A DNA stretch of 64,000 nt, taken from NCBI GenBank assembly GCA_934101425.1, contig CAKOQQ010000002.1:62001-126000 (forward strand). The letters run 5' to 3'. How positions within the stretch are numbered: the first letter of the stretch is position 1; each line of letters starts with the position of its first letter. The translations under genes and the position numbers were made by a program. Positions 35,194 to 42,823 of this stretch are shown piece after piece. This stretch comes from an uncultured Bacilli bacterium. GTDB taxonomy: Bacteria; Bacillota_I; Bacilli_A; RF39; UBA660. The notes under the pieces were generated by a model that was not told where the DNA came from, searched no databases, and saw only the letters and a list, made by a program, of their open reading frames with translations.

Positions 35194-35494
35194 ATGTATC
35201 TTTTATATCTTTTTTACTCAAATCACCTATTACATTAATAACTTTACCGACATTATTTATACCTTCCTCTACACTATCTAAATCAATAGTTTTAAGCCAT
35301 GCTAAAAAATCTGTAAAAGAAGTAACTGTAGCTGTTTTATTTACACCTCTATAATCATCCCAAACACTATTTTCTTCTCCATATAAGTCATACATTTCAT
35401 AAAACTTTTGCCATGTCATCTCTCCATTATTAACATACTTAATAAAACCAGGATTATTCTTTATAAAAGTCTTAAATTCTTCTTTCTTACTCAT
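35156..35494 (-). CDS. ylbD: YlbD-like (putative spore coat) protein
   Basis: A 112-residue protein with KEEFKTFIKNNPGFIKYV and NGEMTWQKFYEMYDLYGEE, matching the YlbD pattern of a helix, GExSWQ and a GExxxxW segment. YlbD is annotated as a putative coat protein in Bacillus. GGTGAT precedes the ATG at 35494; the TTG upstream is part of that site. It is the first gene of ylbD-ylbE-rsmD. Confidence 0.7.
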   Translation of the reverse strand: MSKKEEFKTFIKNNPGFIKYVNNGEMTWQKFYEMYDLYGEENSVWDDYRGVNKTATVTSFTDFLAWLKTIDLDSVEEGINNVGKVINVIGDLSKKDIKDTYEPRPLYKHFDD

Positions 35495-35549
35495 AAAATC
35501 ACCCAATTAATTATATGAATTACTATAAAAAAAAGAAGTATTTCTACTT

Positions 35550-36539
35550 CTACTTTAATATACTTTTATCTACTTCAATAACAGGGCGCACACCATATAT
35601 ACGTGTTTCATCAATAGTATCTGCTCCTGTTAAATATCCCTTTGAATCATTTACATATACACCCCATGCAGAACCAGTATAATCAGAATCTGAATCTAAA
35701 ACGGAAGTACTTGTCCAATATCCATAATAATCTTTTACATTATCAAATAACCACACGTACGAAATATTATTTGCGTCATATATTTGTATAGCAGAACTTT
35801 TATTTGTCCAATTAGTGCTACTAGTGATACTAGATACTTCAGAAGCGGTAATTAACCTTATGATACTTTTAATAGATGTATTCCAATCTTTTGTATCTGT
35901 ATTAAGTTTTGCAGTTGCAGTTACAGGGCCAGCACTTAATATTTTATTAGCATTCCAGGCTACTAAATCATTACTAGTATTATGATTTAATAATATTTTA
36001 TATTTTGTACTTTCTTCAGTATCCAAAAATACATACCATTTCATACATCCACTATTTAAAGATGTATTGTTATTAGCTTCATCACTTGTACATTTAGTAT
36101 TTGTTACTGGATTATAATATACAACTGTTCCATTAGAAGTAACATTGCTTTTTTTTGTAGTGTCACAATCACTTTCGTTAGTTTTAGTACTTATAATAGT
36201 TCCATCACTTTTAATTTCAATACAGTAATTATTAACATACATTTTTCCATATGCATTACCATTAGCATCATAACTTAAGTAACCTTTACTTGCTTTATCT
36301 CCATCATAAGGAAAAATATTTTTTGATAAATCTACTGTGCCTGTAGTTATATTATACATTAAATTTTGCATATAATATGCTTTTGCTGAACTAGCTATAT
36401 TTCTTGCACTTGCTTCTGCAGCTGCTTTTTTAGAGTCTTCTATAATATTTAATACTGCAGGGGTTGCTATTAGTACAATAACTGCTAGTATTACTATTAC
36501 AGCGAGTAACTCTATTAGGGTAAATCCTTTCTTTTTCAT
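35550..36539 (-). CDS. Type IV pilin-like (pseudopilin) protein with AW...GVRPV C-terminal domain
   Basis: A 329-residue protein with a class III/prepilin start KKKGFTLIELLAVIVILAV: cleavage is expected after the Gly before FTLIE (Glu at +5), leaving a hydrophobic helix. After a helical spine (about 40-65) comes an extracellular part with CxxC-spaced Cys residues, and a C-terminal unit with YGYWTSTS, SAWGVYV and GVRPVIEV. It is a full-length relative of the two genes at 52.9-55.2 kb, but its C-terminus uses ordinary AT-rich codons and lacks their GC-rich variable block. Own promoter and leader. No pilus assembly genes are in the window, so pilus membership is not proven. Confidence 0.8.
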   Translation of the reverse strand: MKKKGFTLIELLAVIVILAVIVLIATPAVLNIIEDSKKAAAEASARNIASSAKAYYMQNLMYNITTGTVDLSKNIFPYDGDKASKGYLSYDANGNAYGKMYVNNYCIEIKSDGTIISTKTNESDCDTTKKSNVTSNGTVVYYNPVTNTKCTSDEANNNTSLNSGCMKWYVFLDTEESTKYKILLNHNTSNDLVAWNANKILSAGPVTATAKLNTDTKDWNTSIKSIIRLITASEVSSITSSTNWTNKSSAIQIYDANNISYVWLFDNVKDYYGYWTSTSVLDSDSDYTGSAWGVYVNDSKGYLTGADTIDETRIYGVRPVIEVDKSILK

Positions 36540-36570
36540 ATATCCTCCTTCTATTTATAAGAACACAAAA

Positions 36571-36608
36571 AAACACAAAAATCTAGGGTTTCCCTAGTTT
36601 TTGTGTTT
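36571..36608 (-). promoter_or_regulatory. Terminator-like hairpin in the pseudopilin leader (copy 1)
   Basis: On the minus strand CTAGGG-AAA-CCCTAG, extended by ACAAAAA / TTTTTGTG arms, is followed by a T-run, then the ribosome binding site AGAAGGAGG. A near-identical copy precedes the next pseudopilin gene. It lies in the 5' UTR, so attenuation is possible. Confidence 0.6.
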
Positions 36609-36715
36609 ACATATATGACTAATTATATTTTGGTTAGTAAATACTATTCCACTCTCCCACACACAAATGTGAGTTAATCTTAAATTAGTCGTACTCTCAC
36701 GCTCCTACTATCTAA

Positions 36716-36743
36716 ATTATAGTAGTTTTTTATCTTTTGTAAA
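36716..36743 (-). promoter_or_regulatory. Promoter of the 35550-36539 pseudopilin
   Basis: TTTACA, 16-bp spacer, TATAAT on the minus strand, starting just after the stop codon of the LRR gene. It implies a leader of about 165 nt. Confidence 0.65.
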
Positions 36744-36745
36744 GT

Positions 36746-38104
36746 CTATCTCAAATAATTAATAGTTGCAGTTGTAGCTCCCCATGGTGAACCTGTAATT
36801 GCGCCACTAGTATTATCTATTGTTATTGTTTTTAAAGTGGAATTATTTGCAAATGCACTATCACCTATTGTTGTGACGCTATTTGGAATAGTTATACTTG
36901 TTAATTTGTTATTATTAAAAGCTTTTGCATCTATAAGTTTAACCTTATTAGGTATTACTACACTCGTTAGTAGATTATTTTCAAATGCATAATCCTCTAT
37001 AGTTGTAACAGAATCCGGAATTTTAATACTAGTTAGTTGATTATCAGTAAAAGTACCTAATTCTATTATTTTGATAGTATTTGGAATTGTTACACTTGTT
37101 AATTGATTATAAGCAAATGCATATCTGTCTATTGCTGTTATACTATCTGGTATTACCACACTTGTTAATTGATTATGAGCAAACGCAAAAGGGTCTATAT
37201 ATTTTACACTTTTTGGGATTGTTATGCTTGTTAACTGATTAGCAGAAAATAATTGATATGGTATGCTCGTAATAGTTTCTGGAATTTCTACATATGATAT
37301 TTCATTATTAAAAAACGCACTATGACCAATTTCAGTCACACTATCCGGAATAACTACACTTGTTATTTTATTATTAGCAAATGCAAATATTCCTAATTTT
37401 GTAATATTATTTGAAAGATCAATACTTGTTAACTTATTACCTTGAAATGCATAATCTCCTATCACTTTTAATGAATTAGGTATTTTAACACTTGTTATTT
37501 TATTATAAGCAAATGCAGATATGTCTATTGCTGTTACACTATTTGGAATTATTACACTTGTTAAATTTTTAGAATCAAATGCATTAGCACCTATTACAGT
37601 TATATTTTTTGGAATTACTACATCAGTTACTACTGGTAAATTATATTCATTTCCAGAGTAGCATTTATAATTTCTTATTGTTGTACCTGTAATATCAAAA
37701 CACGCTAAATCAGTAGAAGCTGATACATCACAAGAATTTTCATCTTTCTTTTCGCTTGTTATAGTGCCATTTTCTTTGATATCAACACAATAACCATCCA
37801 AATATAATTTACCATATACATCACCATCTTCATTATATGATAAATATCCCTTACTTGGTTTTTTTCCACTATATGATAGTGTATTACTTGTTAAATCTAT
37901 ATCAGGAAGTATTACTTCATCTACTAAATTTTCAATATAATATGCTTTTGCTGAACTAGCTATATTTCTTGCACTTGCTTCTGCAGCTGCTTTTTTAGAG
38001 TCTTCTATAATATTTAATACTGCAGGGGTTGCTATTAGTGAAATAACTGCTAGTATTACTATTACTGCGAGTAACTCTATTAGGGTAAATCCTTTCTTTT
38101 TCAT
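36746..38104 (-). CDS. Pilin-type N-terminus fused to BspA-like leucine-rich repeats
   Basis: A 452-residue protein with the same prepilin start as its neighbours (KKKGFTLIELLAVIVILAV) and helical spine, a Cys-containing region to about residue 160, and then 11-12 tandem 23-residue repeats of the form LTSVxIPxSVTxIxxxAFxxNx. This is the LRR_5/BspA type known from surface adhesins of Treponema, Tannerella and Trichomonas. The last repeats end with a short cap. It should be an extracellular, membrane-anchored or pilus-tip display protein (inference). Own promoter and leader; the repeat DNA is the only long tandem repetition in the window. Confidence 0.85.
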   Translation of the reverse strand: MKKKGFTLIELLAVIVILAVISLIATPAVLNIIEDSKKAAAEASARNIASSAKAYYIENLVDEVILPDIDLTSNTLSYSGKKPSKGYLSYNEDGDVYGKLYLDGYCVDIKENGTITSEKKDENSCDVSASTDLACFDITGTTIRNYKCYSGNEYNLPVVTDVVIPKNITVIGANAFDSKNLTSVIIPNSVTAIDISAFAYNKITSVKIPNSLKVIGDYAFQGNKLTSIDLSNNITKLGIFAFANNKITSVVIPDSVTEIGHSAFFNNEISYVEIPETITSIPYQLFSANQLTSITIPKSVKYIDPFAFAHNQLTSVVIPDSITAIDRYAFAYNQLTSVTIPNTIKIIELGTFTDNQLTSIKIPDSVTTIEDYAFENNLLTSVVIPNKVKLIDAKAFNNNKLTSITIPNSVTTIGDSAFANNSTLKTITIDNTSGAITGSPWGATTATINYLR

Positions 38105-38137
38105 ATATCCTCCTTCTATTTATAAGAACACAAAAAA

Positions 38138-38170
38138 GCAAAAAAATCTAGGGCTTCCCTAGTTTTTGTG
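38138..38170 (-). promoter_or_regulatory. Terminator-like hairpin in the LRR-pilin leader (copy 2)
   Basis: CTAGGG-AAG-CCCTAG with AAAAA and TTTTTTT arms on the minus strand, followed by the same sequence up to the ribosome binding site as in copy 1. The two copies share the region from TAGTCATATATG to the start codon. Confidence 0.6.
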
Positions 38171-38268
38171 TTTACATATATGACTAATAATTAGGTTATT
38201 TGATATGACTATTTCTCTACAAACATAGACATAATTACTAGACATATACCTCACTTCCTTACTATACA

Positions 38269-38297
38269 AGTATATATTATTTTTTATAAGTTGTAAA
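38269..38297 (-). promoter_or_regulatory. Promoter of the LRR-pilin gene
   Basis: TTTACA, 17-bp spacer, TATACT on the minus strand, just downstream of the parC terminator. The same hexamers and spacing precede the pseudopilin at 54157-55173. Confidence 0.7.
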
Positions 38298-38298
38298 G

Positions 38299-38325
38299 AA
38301 AAAAGATATGTTATTCATATCTTTA
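38299..38325 (-). terminator. Terminator after parC
   Basis: AAAGATATG pairs with CATATCTTT across a 5-nt loop, followed by TTTTTTC on the minus strand. It overlaps the parC stop codon. Confidence 0.75.
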
Positions 38326-40833
38326 TATCTTAAAATCATCTAAGAAGTCATCTATTGTAAGTATTTTTTTATCTATATTTTCAAGTGATACTTCTTCTTT
38401 TTTTTCTTCTACTGGTGTATCTACTTTTTCTAACTTAGATACTAAATAAGCATCAAAGATAGGCATAGATAAGTCTCTACCAACACTATTTCTATCAGCT
38501 ATAACTATATCTGTATTTTTAATAATTACTACTTCTTTAGAAATAAGTGCTATTTCTTTTTTAGGTAATATTACAAAAGATTTTAATATGTGATGTGGAT
38601 TTGTTTTAACATCACGAATTACTCTAACTCCTTTTCTTGCTCTAGAGTTTTTTTCAAATTCACTTAATTTTACTCTTTTTACTGTATTCTTATCAGTAAT
38701 AAATGTTATATATTCCATATCAGTAAATATATCTGCTGATACTACTATATCATCTTTTAATGATATAGCTTTTACACCACTAGCTTTTAATCCTATTGGT
38801 GATATTTCAAGTGAACTATATCTTAATCCAAAACCATTTCTAGTAGTTATAAATACATCTATTCCCGATGAATTAGTAACTGATACTACTTCATCATCAT
38901 CTTTTAATTTTATTGCAGTCATAGCTTTTGAATATCTTGTAACTTTAAATTCACTTAATTTAGTTTTCTTAACCATACCATTTTTAGTAAATATAGTTAT
39001 ATATTCATCTTTATCAAAGTTAGTTACTGGAATAGAGGCTATAATATTTTCTGCATTCATATTTATTATATTACTAATATGTTTACCTAATTCTTTCCAT
39101 TTTAAATCTGGTAAATCATAAACTGGTATATAAATATAATTACCTTTATTAGTAAACATAAGAAGTGTATCCATAGTATTTAGTTCATACATACCAATTA
39201 TATAATCAGAATCTTTTAGTGCAGGCATATCAGAACTTACTGCACTATAACTTCTATAAGATGTTCTTTTTATATAACCATCTCTAGTTACTACTACTAT
39301 ACAGTCTTCTTTAGGTATCATTGATTCTGTATCTATTTTTATTTCAGTTATTTCATCTTTAATTTCTGTTATTCTATCAGTTGCATATTCTTTTTTTATT
39401 TTCCTTAATTCATCTTTCATAACTGCTTTTAAATTTTCTTCTTCACTTAATATTAATTCTAATGCTTTAATAATTTTCTTTAAATTATTAAATTCTTCTT
39501 CTAAAACACTAATATCAGTATTAGTTAATCTATATAATTGTAAATTAACTATTGCTTCTGCTTGTTCATTAGTAAAATTAAATTCTTTTACTAAATTATT
39601 TATAGAATCTTGTTTATTTTTAGAAGATCTAATTACTTTTATTACTTCATCTAATATACTAATTGCTTTTATAAGACCTTCTACTATATGCATTCTAGCT
39701 TTTGCATGCTCTAAATCAAATTCTGTTCTTCTAGTTATTACTTCTTTTTGATGTTTTATATATGCATCTAGTATTTCTACTACACCAACTACCATAGGTC
39801 TTTTATTAACTATTGCAACCATATTATAGTTGTAATTTATTTGTAAATCAGTATTCTTAAATAAATAATTTAAAATATTATCTACATTAGCGTCTTTCTT
39901 TAAATCAAGAGCGATTCTAACTTTTTCTTCTCTATCAGATTCATCTCTTACTTCTATCATACCATCTATTTTTTTATCATAAATAATATCTGATATTTTC
40001 TTTACAAGTAGTGCTTTATTTACTTCAAATGGTATTTCATGAAATATAACTTGTTTTCTATTTTTTTCTTCTATTATTTCATATTTAGATCTTACTATTA
40101 CTCTACCTTTTCCTTTTGTAAGGCATTCTGTAATTTCTTTTTTTCCTTCTACAATACCACCGGTTGGAAAATCTGGACCTTTTATTATTTCTAATATAGA
40201 TTCTAATCTACAGTTAGGTGAGTCTATTCTTTTTATAGTAGCGTCTATTACTTCACCTAAATTATGTGGAGGTATTTCTGTTGCATATCCTGCAGATATA
40301 CCTTTTGCACCATTAACTAAAAGATTGGGATATTTTGCTGGTAAAACAATAGGTTCATATAATGTATCATCAAAGTTAGGTGCCCATTCTATAGTATTTT
40401 TATCAATATCTTTTAATAGTTCACCACTTATTTTTGATAATCTAGCTTCTGTATAACGCATTGCCGCAGCTGAATCTCCATCCATAGATCCATTATTACC
40501 ATGCATATCAATATAACATTCATTTTGTTTCCACCATTGACTCATATGAACCATAGCTTCATATATTGATGAATCTCCATGTGGATGGTAATGTCCCATT
40601 ACATTTCCTACTGCTGTAGCTGATTTTTTATGAGCTTTTTCATATGTATTTTTATCTCTATACATAGCGTATAAGATTCTTCTTTGTACTGGTTTTAATC
40701 CATCACGTACATCAGGAATAGCTCTATTTTGAATTATATCTTTAGCATATTCAGAAAATCTTTCACCCATTATTTCTTCTAGAGTATAATCATATATTTT
40801 TCCTAATATTTCTACAGTTTCTTTCTTTTTCAT
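38323..40833 (-). CDS. parC: DNA topoisomerase IV subunit A
   Basis: Breakage-reunion subunit of topoisomerase IV, which unlinks replicated chromosomes. The 836-residue protein has RAIPDVRDGLKPVQRRILY, GHYHPHGDSSIYEAM and the active-site Tyr in MRYTEARLSKIS near residue 127, then the beta-propeller C-terminal domain from about 500 with RGVR-like repeat blades. It lies next to parE and the motif HGNNGSMDGDSAAAMRYTEA is ParC-like rather than GyrA-like. Length is typical. Confidence 0.94.
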   Translation of the reverse strand: MKKKETVEILGKIYDYTLEEIMGERFSEYAKDIIQNRAIPDVRDGLKPVQRRILYAMYRDKNTYEKAHKKSATAVGNVMGHYHPHGDSSIYEAMVHMSQWWKQNECYIDMHGNNGSMDGDSAAAMRYTEARLSKISGELLKDIDKNTIEWAPNFDDTLYEPIVLPAKYPNLLVNGAKGISAGYATEIPPHNLGEVIDATIKRIDSPNCRLESILEIIKGPDFPTGGIVEGKKEITECLTKGKGRVIVRSKYEIIEEKNRKQVIFHEIPFEVNKALLVKKISDIIYDKKIDGMIEVRDESDREEKVRIALDLKKDANVDNILNYLFKNTDLQINYNYNMVAIVNKRPMVVGVVEILDAYIKHQKEVITRRTEFDLEHAKARMHIVEGLIKAISILDEVIKVIRSSKNKQDSINNLVKEFNFTNEQAEAIVNLQLYRLTNTDISVLEEEFNNLKKIIKALELILSEEENLKAVMKDELRKIKKEYATDRITEIKDEITEIKIDTESMIPKEDCIVVVTRDGYIKRTSYRSYSAVSSDMPALKDSDYIIGMYELNTMDTLLMFTNKGNYIYIPVYDLPDLKWKELGKHISNIINMNAENIIASIPVTNFDKDEYITIFTKNGMVKKTKLSEFKVTRYSKAMTAIKLKDDDEVVSVTNSSGIDVFITTRNGFGLRYSSLEISPIGLKASGVKAISLKDDIVVSADIFTDMEYITFITDKNTVKRVKLSEFEKNSRARKGVRVIRDVKTNPHHILKSFVILPKKEIALISKEVVIIKNTDIVIADRNSVGRDLSMPIFDAYLVSKLEKVDTPVEEKKEEVSLENIDKKILTIDDFLDDFKI

Positions 40834-40842
40834 AACATCATC

Positions 40843-42750
40843 CTAAATCTTATAATTATCTTCTAATGAAAATTCTACATTTTCATTTATCCAATCTTTT
40901 CTAGGTTCTACCTTATCCCCCATAAGTATAGATACTCTTTTTTCTGCTAAAACAGCATCATTTATACTTACTTTAATTAAACTACGAGTAGCTGGATCCA
41001 TAGTAGTTTCCCATAGTTGTGTTGCATCCATTTCTCCTAAACCTTTATATCTTTGTGTCTTAGTTTGTTTTCCTTTAAACTTTTCTAAAAGATTTTTTCT
41101 ATCTTCTTCAGTCCAAGCATATTCACCTTCACGACCACATTCAATTTTATATAAAGGTGGCATAGCTATATATAAATGTCCTTGTTCTATTAAAGGTCTC
41201 ATATATCTATAGAAGAATGTAAGTAATAATACTTGTATATGTGAACCATCTACATCGGCATCAGTCATTATTATAACTTTATCATAGTTACAATCTTCTA
41301 TCTTAAAATCACTACCAATTCCTGCACCAATTGTATAAATCATTGTATTTATTTCTTCATTTTTATATGCTTCTTCTAAAGATGCTTTCTCAGTATTAAG
41401 AACCTTACCCCTTAAAGGTAATATTGCTTGATATTTTCTATCTCTACCAGTTTTAGCACTTCCACCAGCAGAATCCCCTTCAACTAAAAATAATTCATTT
41501 ATTTTAGGATTCTTACTTTGTGCTGGTGTAAGTTTACCACTAATAGTTCTTTCTTTTTTATTCTTATCTTTTCCCCCACGCGCTTCATCACGAGCTTTTC
41601 TAGCTGCTTCTCTAGCATTTCTACTTTTAACCATTTTCTCTAATATTTTAGTAGCAATTGCTTTATTTTCTTGCAAAAAGAATTGTAATTTTTCACTCAC
41701 TATATTTTCTACTACACTTCTTGCAATTGGGGTACCTAATTTACCTTTAGTTTGTCCTTCGAATTGTAATAAATTTTCTGGTATTTTTAAACTTAATACT
41801 GCAGTTAAACCTTCTCTAGTATCAGATCCTTCTAAATTCTTATCTTTAGCTTTTAAAAATCCATTTTCTTTAGCATATTCATTAAATACTTTAGTAAGAG
41901 CTGACTTAAGTCCAACTTCATGACTACCACCATCAACTGTTTTTACATTATTTACAAATGAAACAATATTTTCATTATAAGTATCTGTATATTGTAAAGC
42001 TACACTAACATCTATTTTATTTTTATTACCATTAAATTCAACTACATCATGAATTGGAGTTTTATCATCATCTATATATTCTACAAATGCTTTAAGTCCA
42101 TTTTCATAATGAAATGTTTCTTCTTTTTCATCTTCTTCATCTATTACTTGTATGGTAAGCCCTTGAAGTAAGAAAGCACTTTCCATCATTCTTTCACATA
42201 CTGTTGTAAATGAAAATTGTGTATGTGAAAATATCTCAGGATCAGGTAAAAATCTTACTTTAGTACCCGTTTTATTAGTTTTATCTTTTTTAGTAAGTGG
42301 AGTATCTAAGTGTCCGCCATCTTTAAAACTAATAAAATATTCATAACCATCTCTTTTTATAGTTACTTCCATCCACTTAGAAAGTGCATTTACTACAGAT
42401 GCACCTACACCATGTAATCCACCAGAAACAGAGTATCCACTAGATTCAAACTTTCCTCCAGCATGAAGTACTGTATAAATAACTTCTGGAGTAGGTTTGC
42501 CACTTGCGTGCATTCCAACAGGAACACCACGACCTTCATCTTCTACTGTTACACTTTTATCTTTATGTAAAATTACTTTTATTTTTTTACCATAACCATT
42601 TATAACTTCATCTATAGAATTATCTACAATTTCCCATACCAAATGATGTAGTCCTCTTTTATCAGTAGATCCGATATACATCCCAGGTCTTTTTCTAACT
42701 GCATCTAATCCTTCTAGTATTTTTATTGAGTTTTCATCGTATTTTACCAT
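40843..42750 (-). CDS. parE: DNA topoisomerase IV subunit B
   Basis: ATPase subunit of topoisomerase IV. The 635-residue protein has LEGLDAVRKRPGMYIGSTD, the GHKL ATPase site (EIVDNSIDE, GRGVPVGMH, GGLHGVGASVVNALS), and a TOPRIM domain with LVEGDSAGGSAKTGRDR and DADVDGSHI. The adjoining parC, 9 nt downstream, and the GYSVSGGLHG motif favour ParE over GyrB. Confidence 0.95.
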   Translation of the reverse strand: MVKYDENSIKILEGLDAVRKRPGMYIGSTDKRGLHHLVWEIVDNSIDEVINGYGKKIKVILHKDKSVTVEDEGRGVPVGMHASGKPTPEVIYTVLHAGGKFESSGYSVSGGLHGVGASVVNALSKWMEVTIKRDGYEYFISFKDGGHLDTPLTKKDKTNKTGTKVRFLPDPEIFSHTQFSFTTVCERMMESAFLLQGLTIQVIDEEDEKEETFHYENGLKAFVEYIDDDKTPIHDVVEFNGNKNKIDVSVALQYTDTYNENIVSFVNNVKTVDGGSHEVGLKSALTKVFNEYAKENGFLKAKDKNLEGSDTREGLTAVLSLKIPENLLQFEGQTKGKLGTPIARSVVENIVSEKLQFFLQENKAIATKILEKMVKSRNAREAARKARDEARGGKDKNKKERTISGKLTPAQSKNPKINELFLVEGDSAGGSAKTGRDRKYQAILPLRGKVLNTEKASLEEAYKNEEINTMIYTIGAGIGSDFKIEDCNYDKVIIMTDADVDGSHIQVLLLTFFYRYMRPLIEQGHLYIAMPPLYKIECGREGEYAWTEEDRKNLLEKFKGKQTKTQRYKGLGEMDATQLWETTMDPATRSLIKVSINDAVLAEKRVSILMGDKVEPRKDWINENVEFSLEDNYKI

Positions 42751-42795
42751 GTTACCACCTATTTAATTATAACATAAAACCCTTATTTTTCAAAC

Positions 42796-42823
42796 AAAAA
42801 GGACTAATCATATAGATTATTCC
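42796..42823 (-). terminator. Terminator after ftsK
   Basis: GGAxTAATC pairs with GATTAxTCC across a 5-nt loop, followed by CCTTTTTG on the minus strand. It overlaps the ftsK stop codon and precedes parE. Confidence 0.65.

Noticed and set aside
36600..36745. Cyclic-di-GMP riboswitch in pseudopilin leader
   Set aside because: Pilin genes of some Clostridia have one, but the conserved cores I know of are not recognisable here; only simple stems and a terminator-like hairpin are supported.
36800..37600. Tandem repeat DNA that could be taken for a CRISPR or satellite array
   Set aside because: The period is 69 bp and in frame; it encodes 23-residue leucine-rich repeats. No CRISPR array or cas gene is present.
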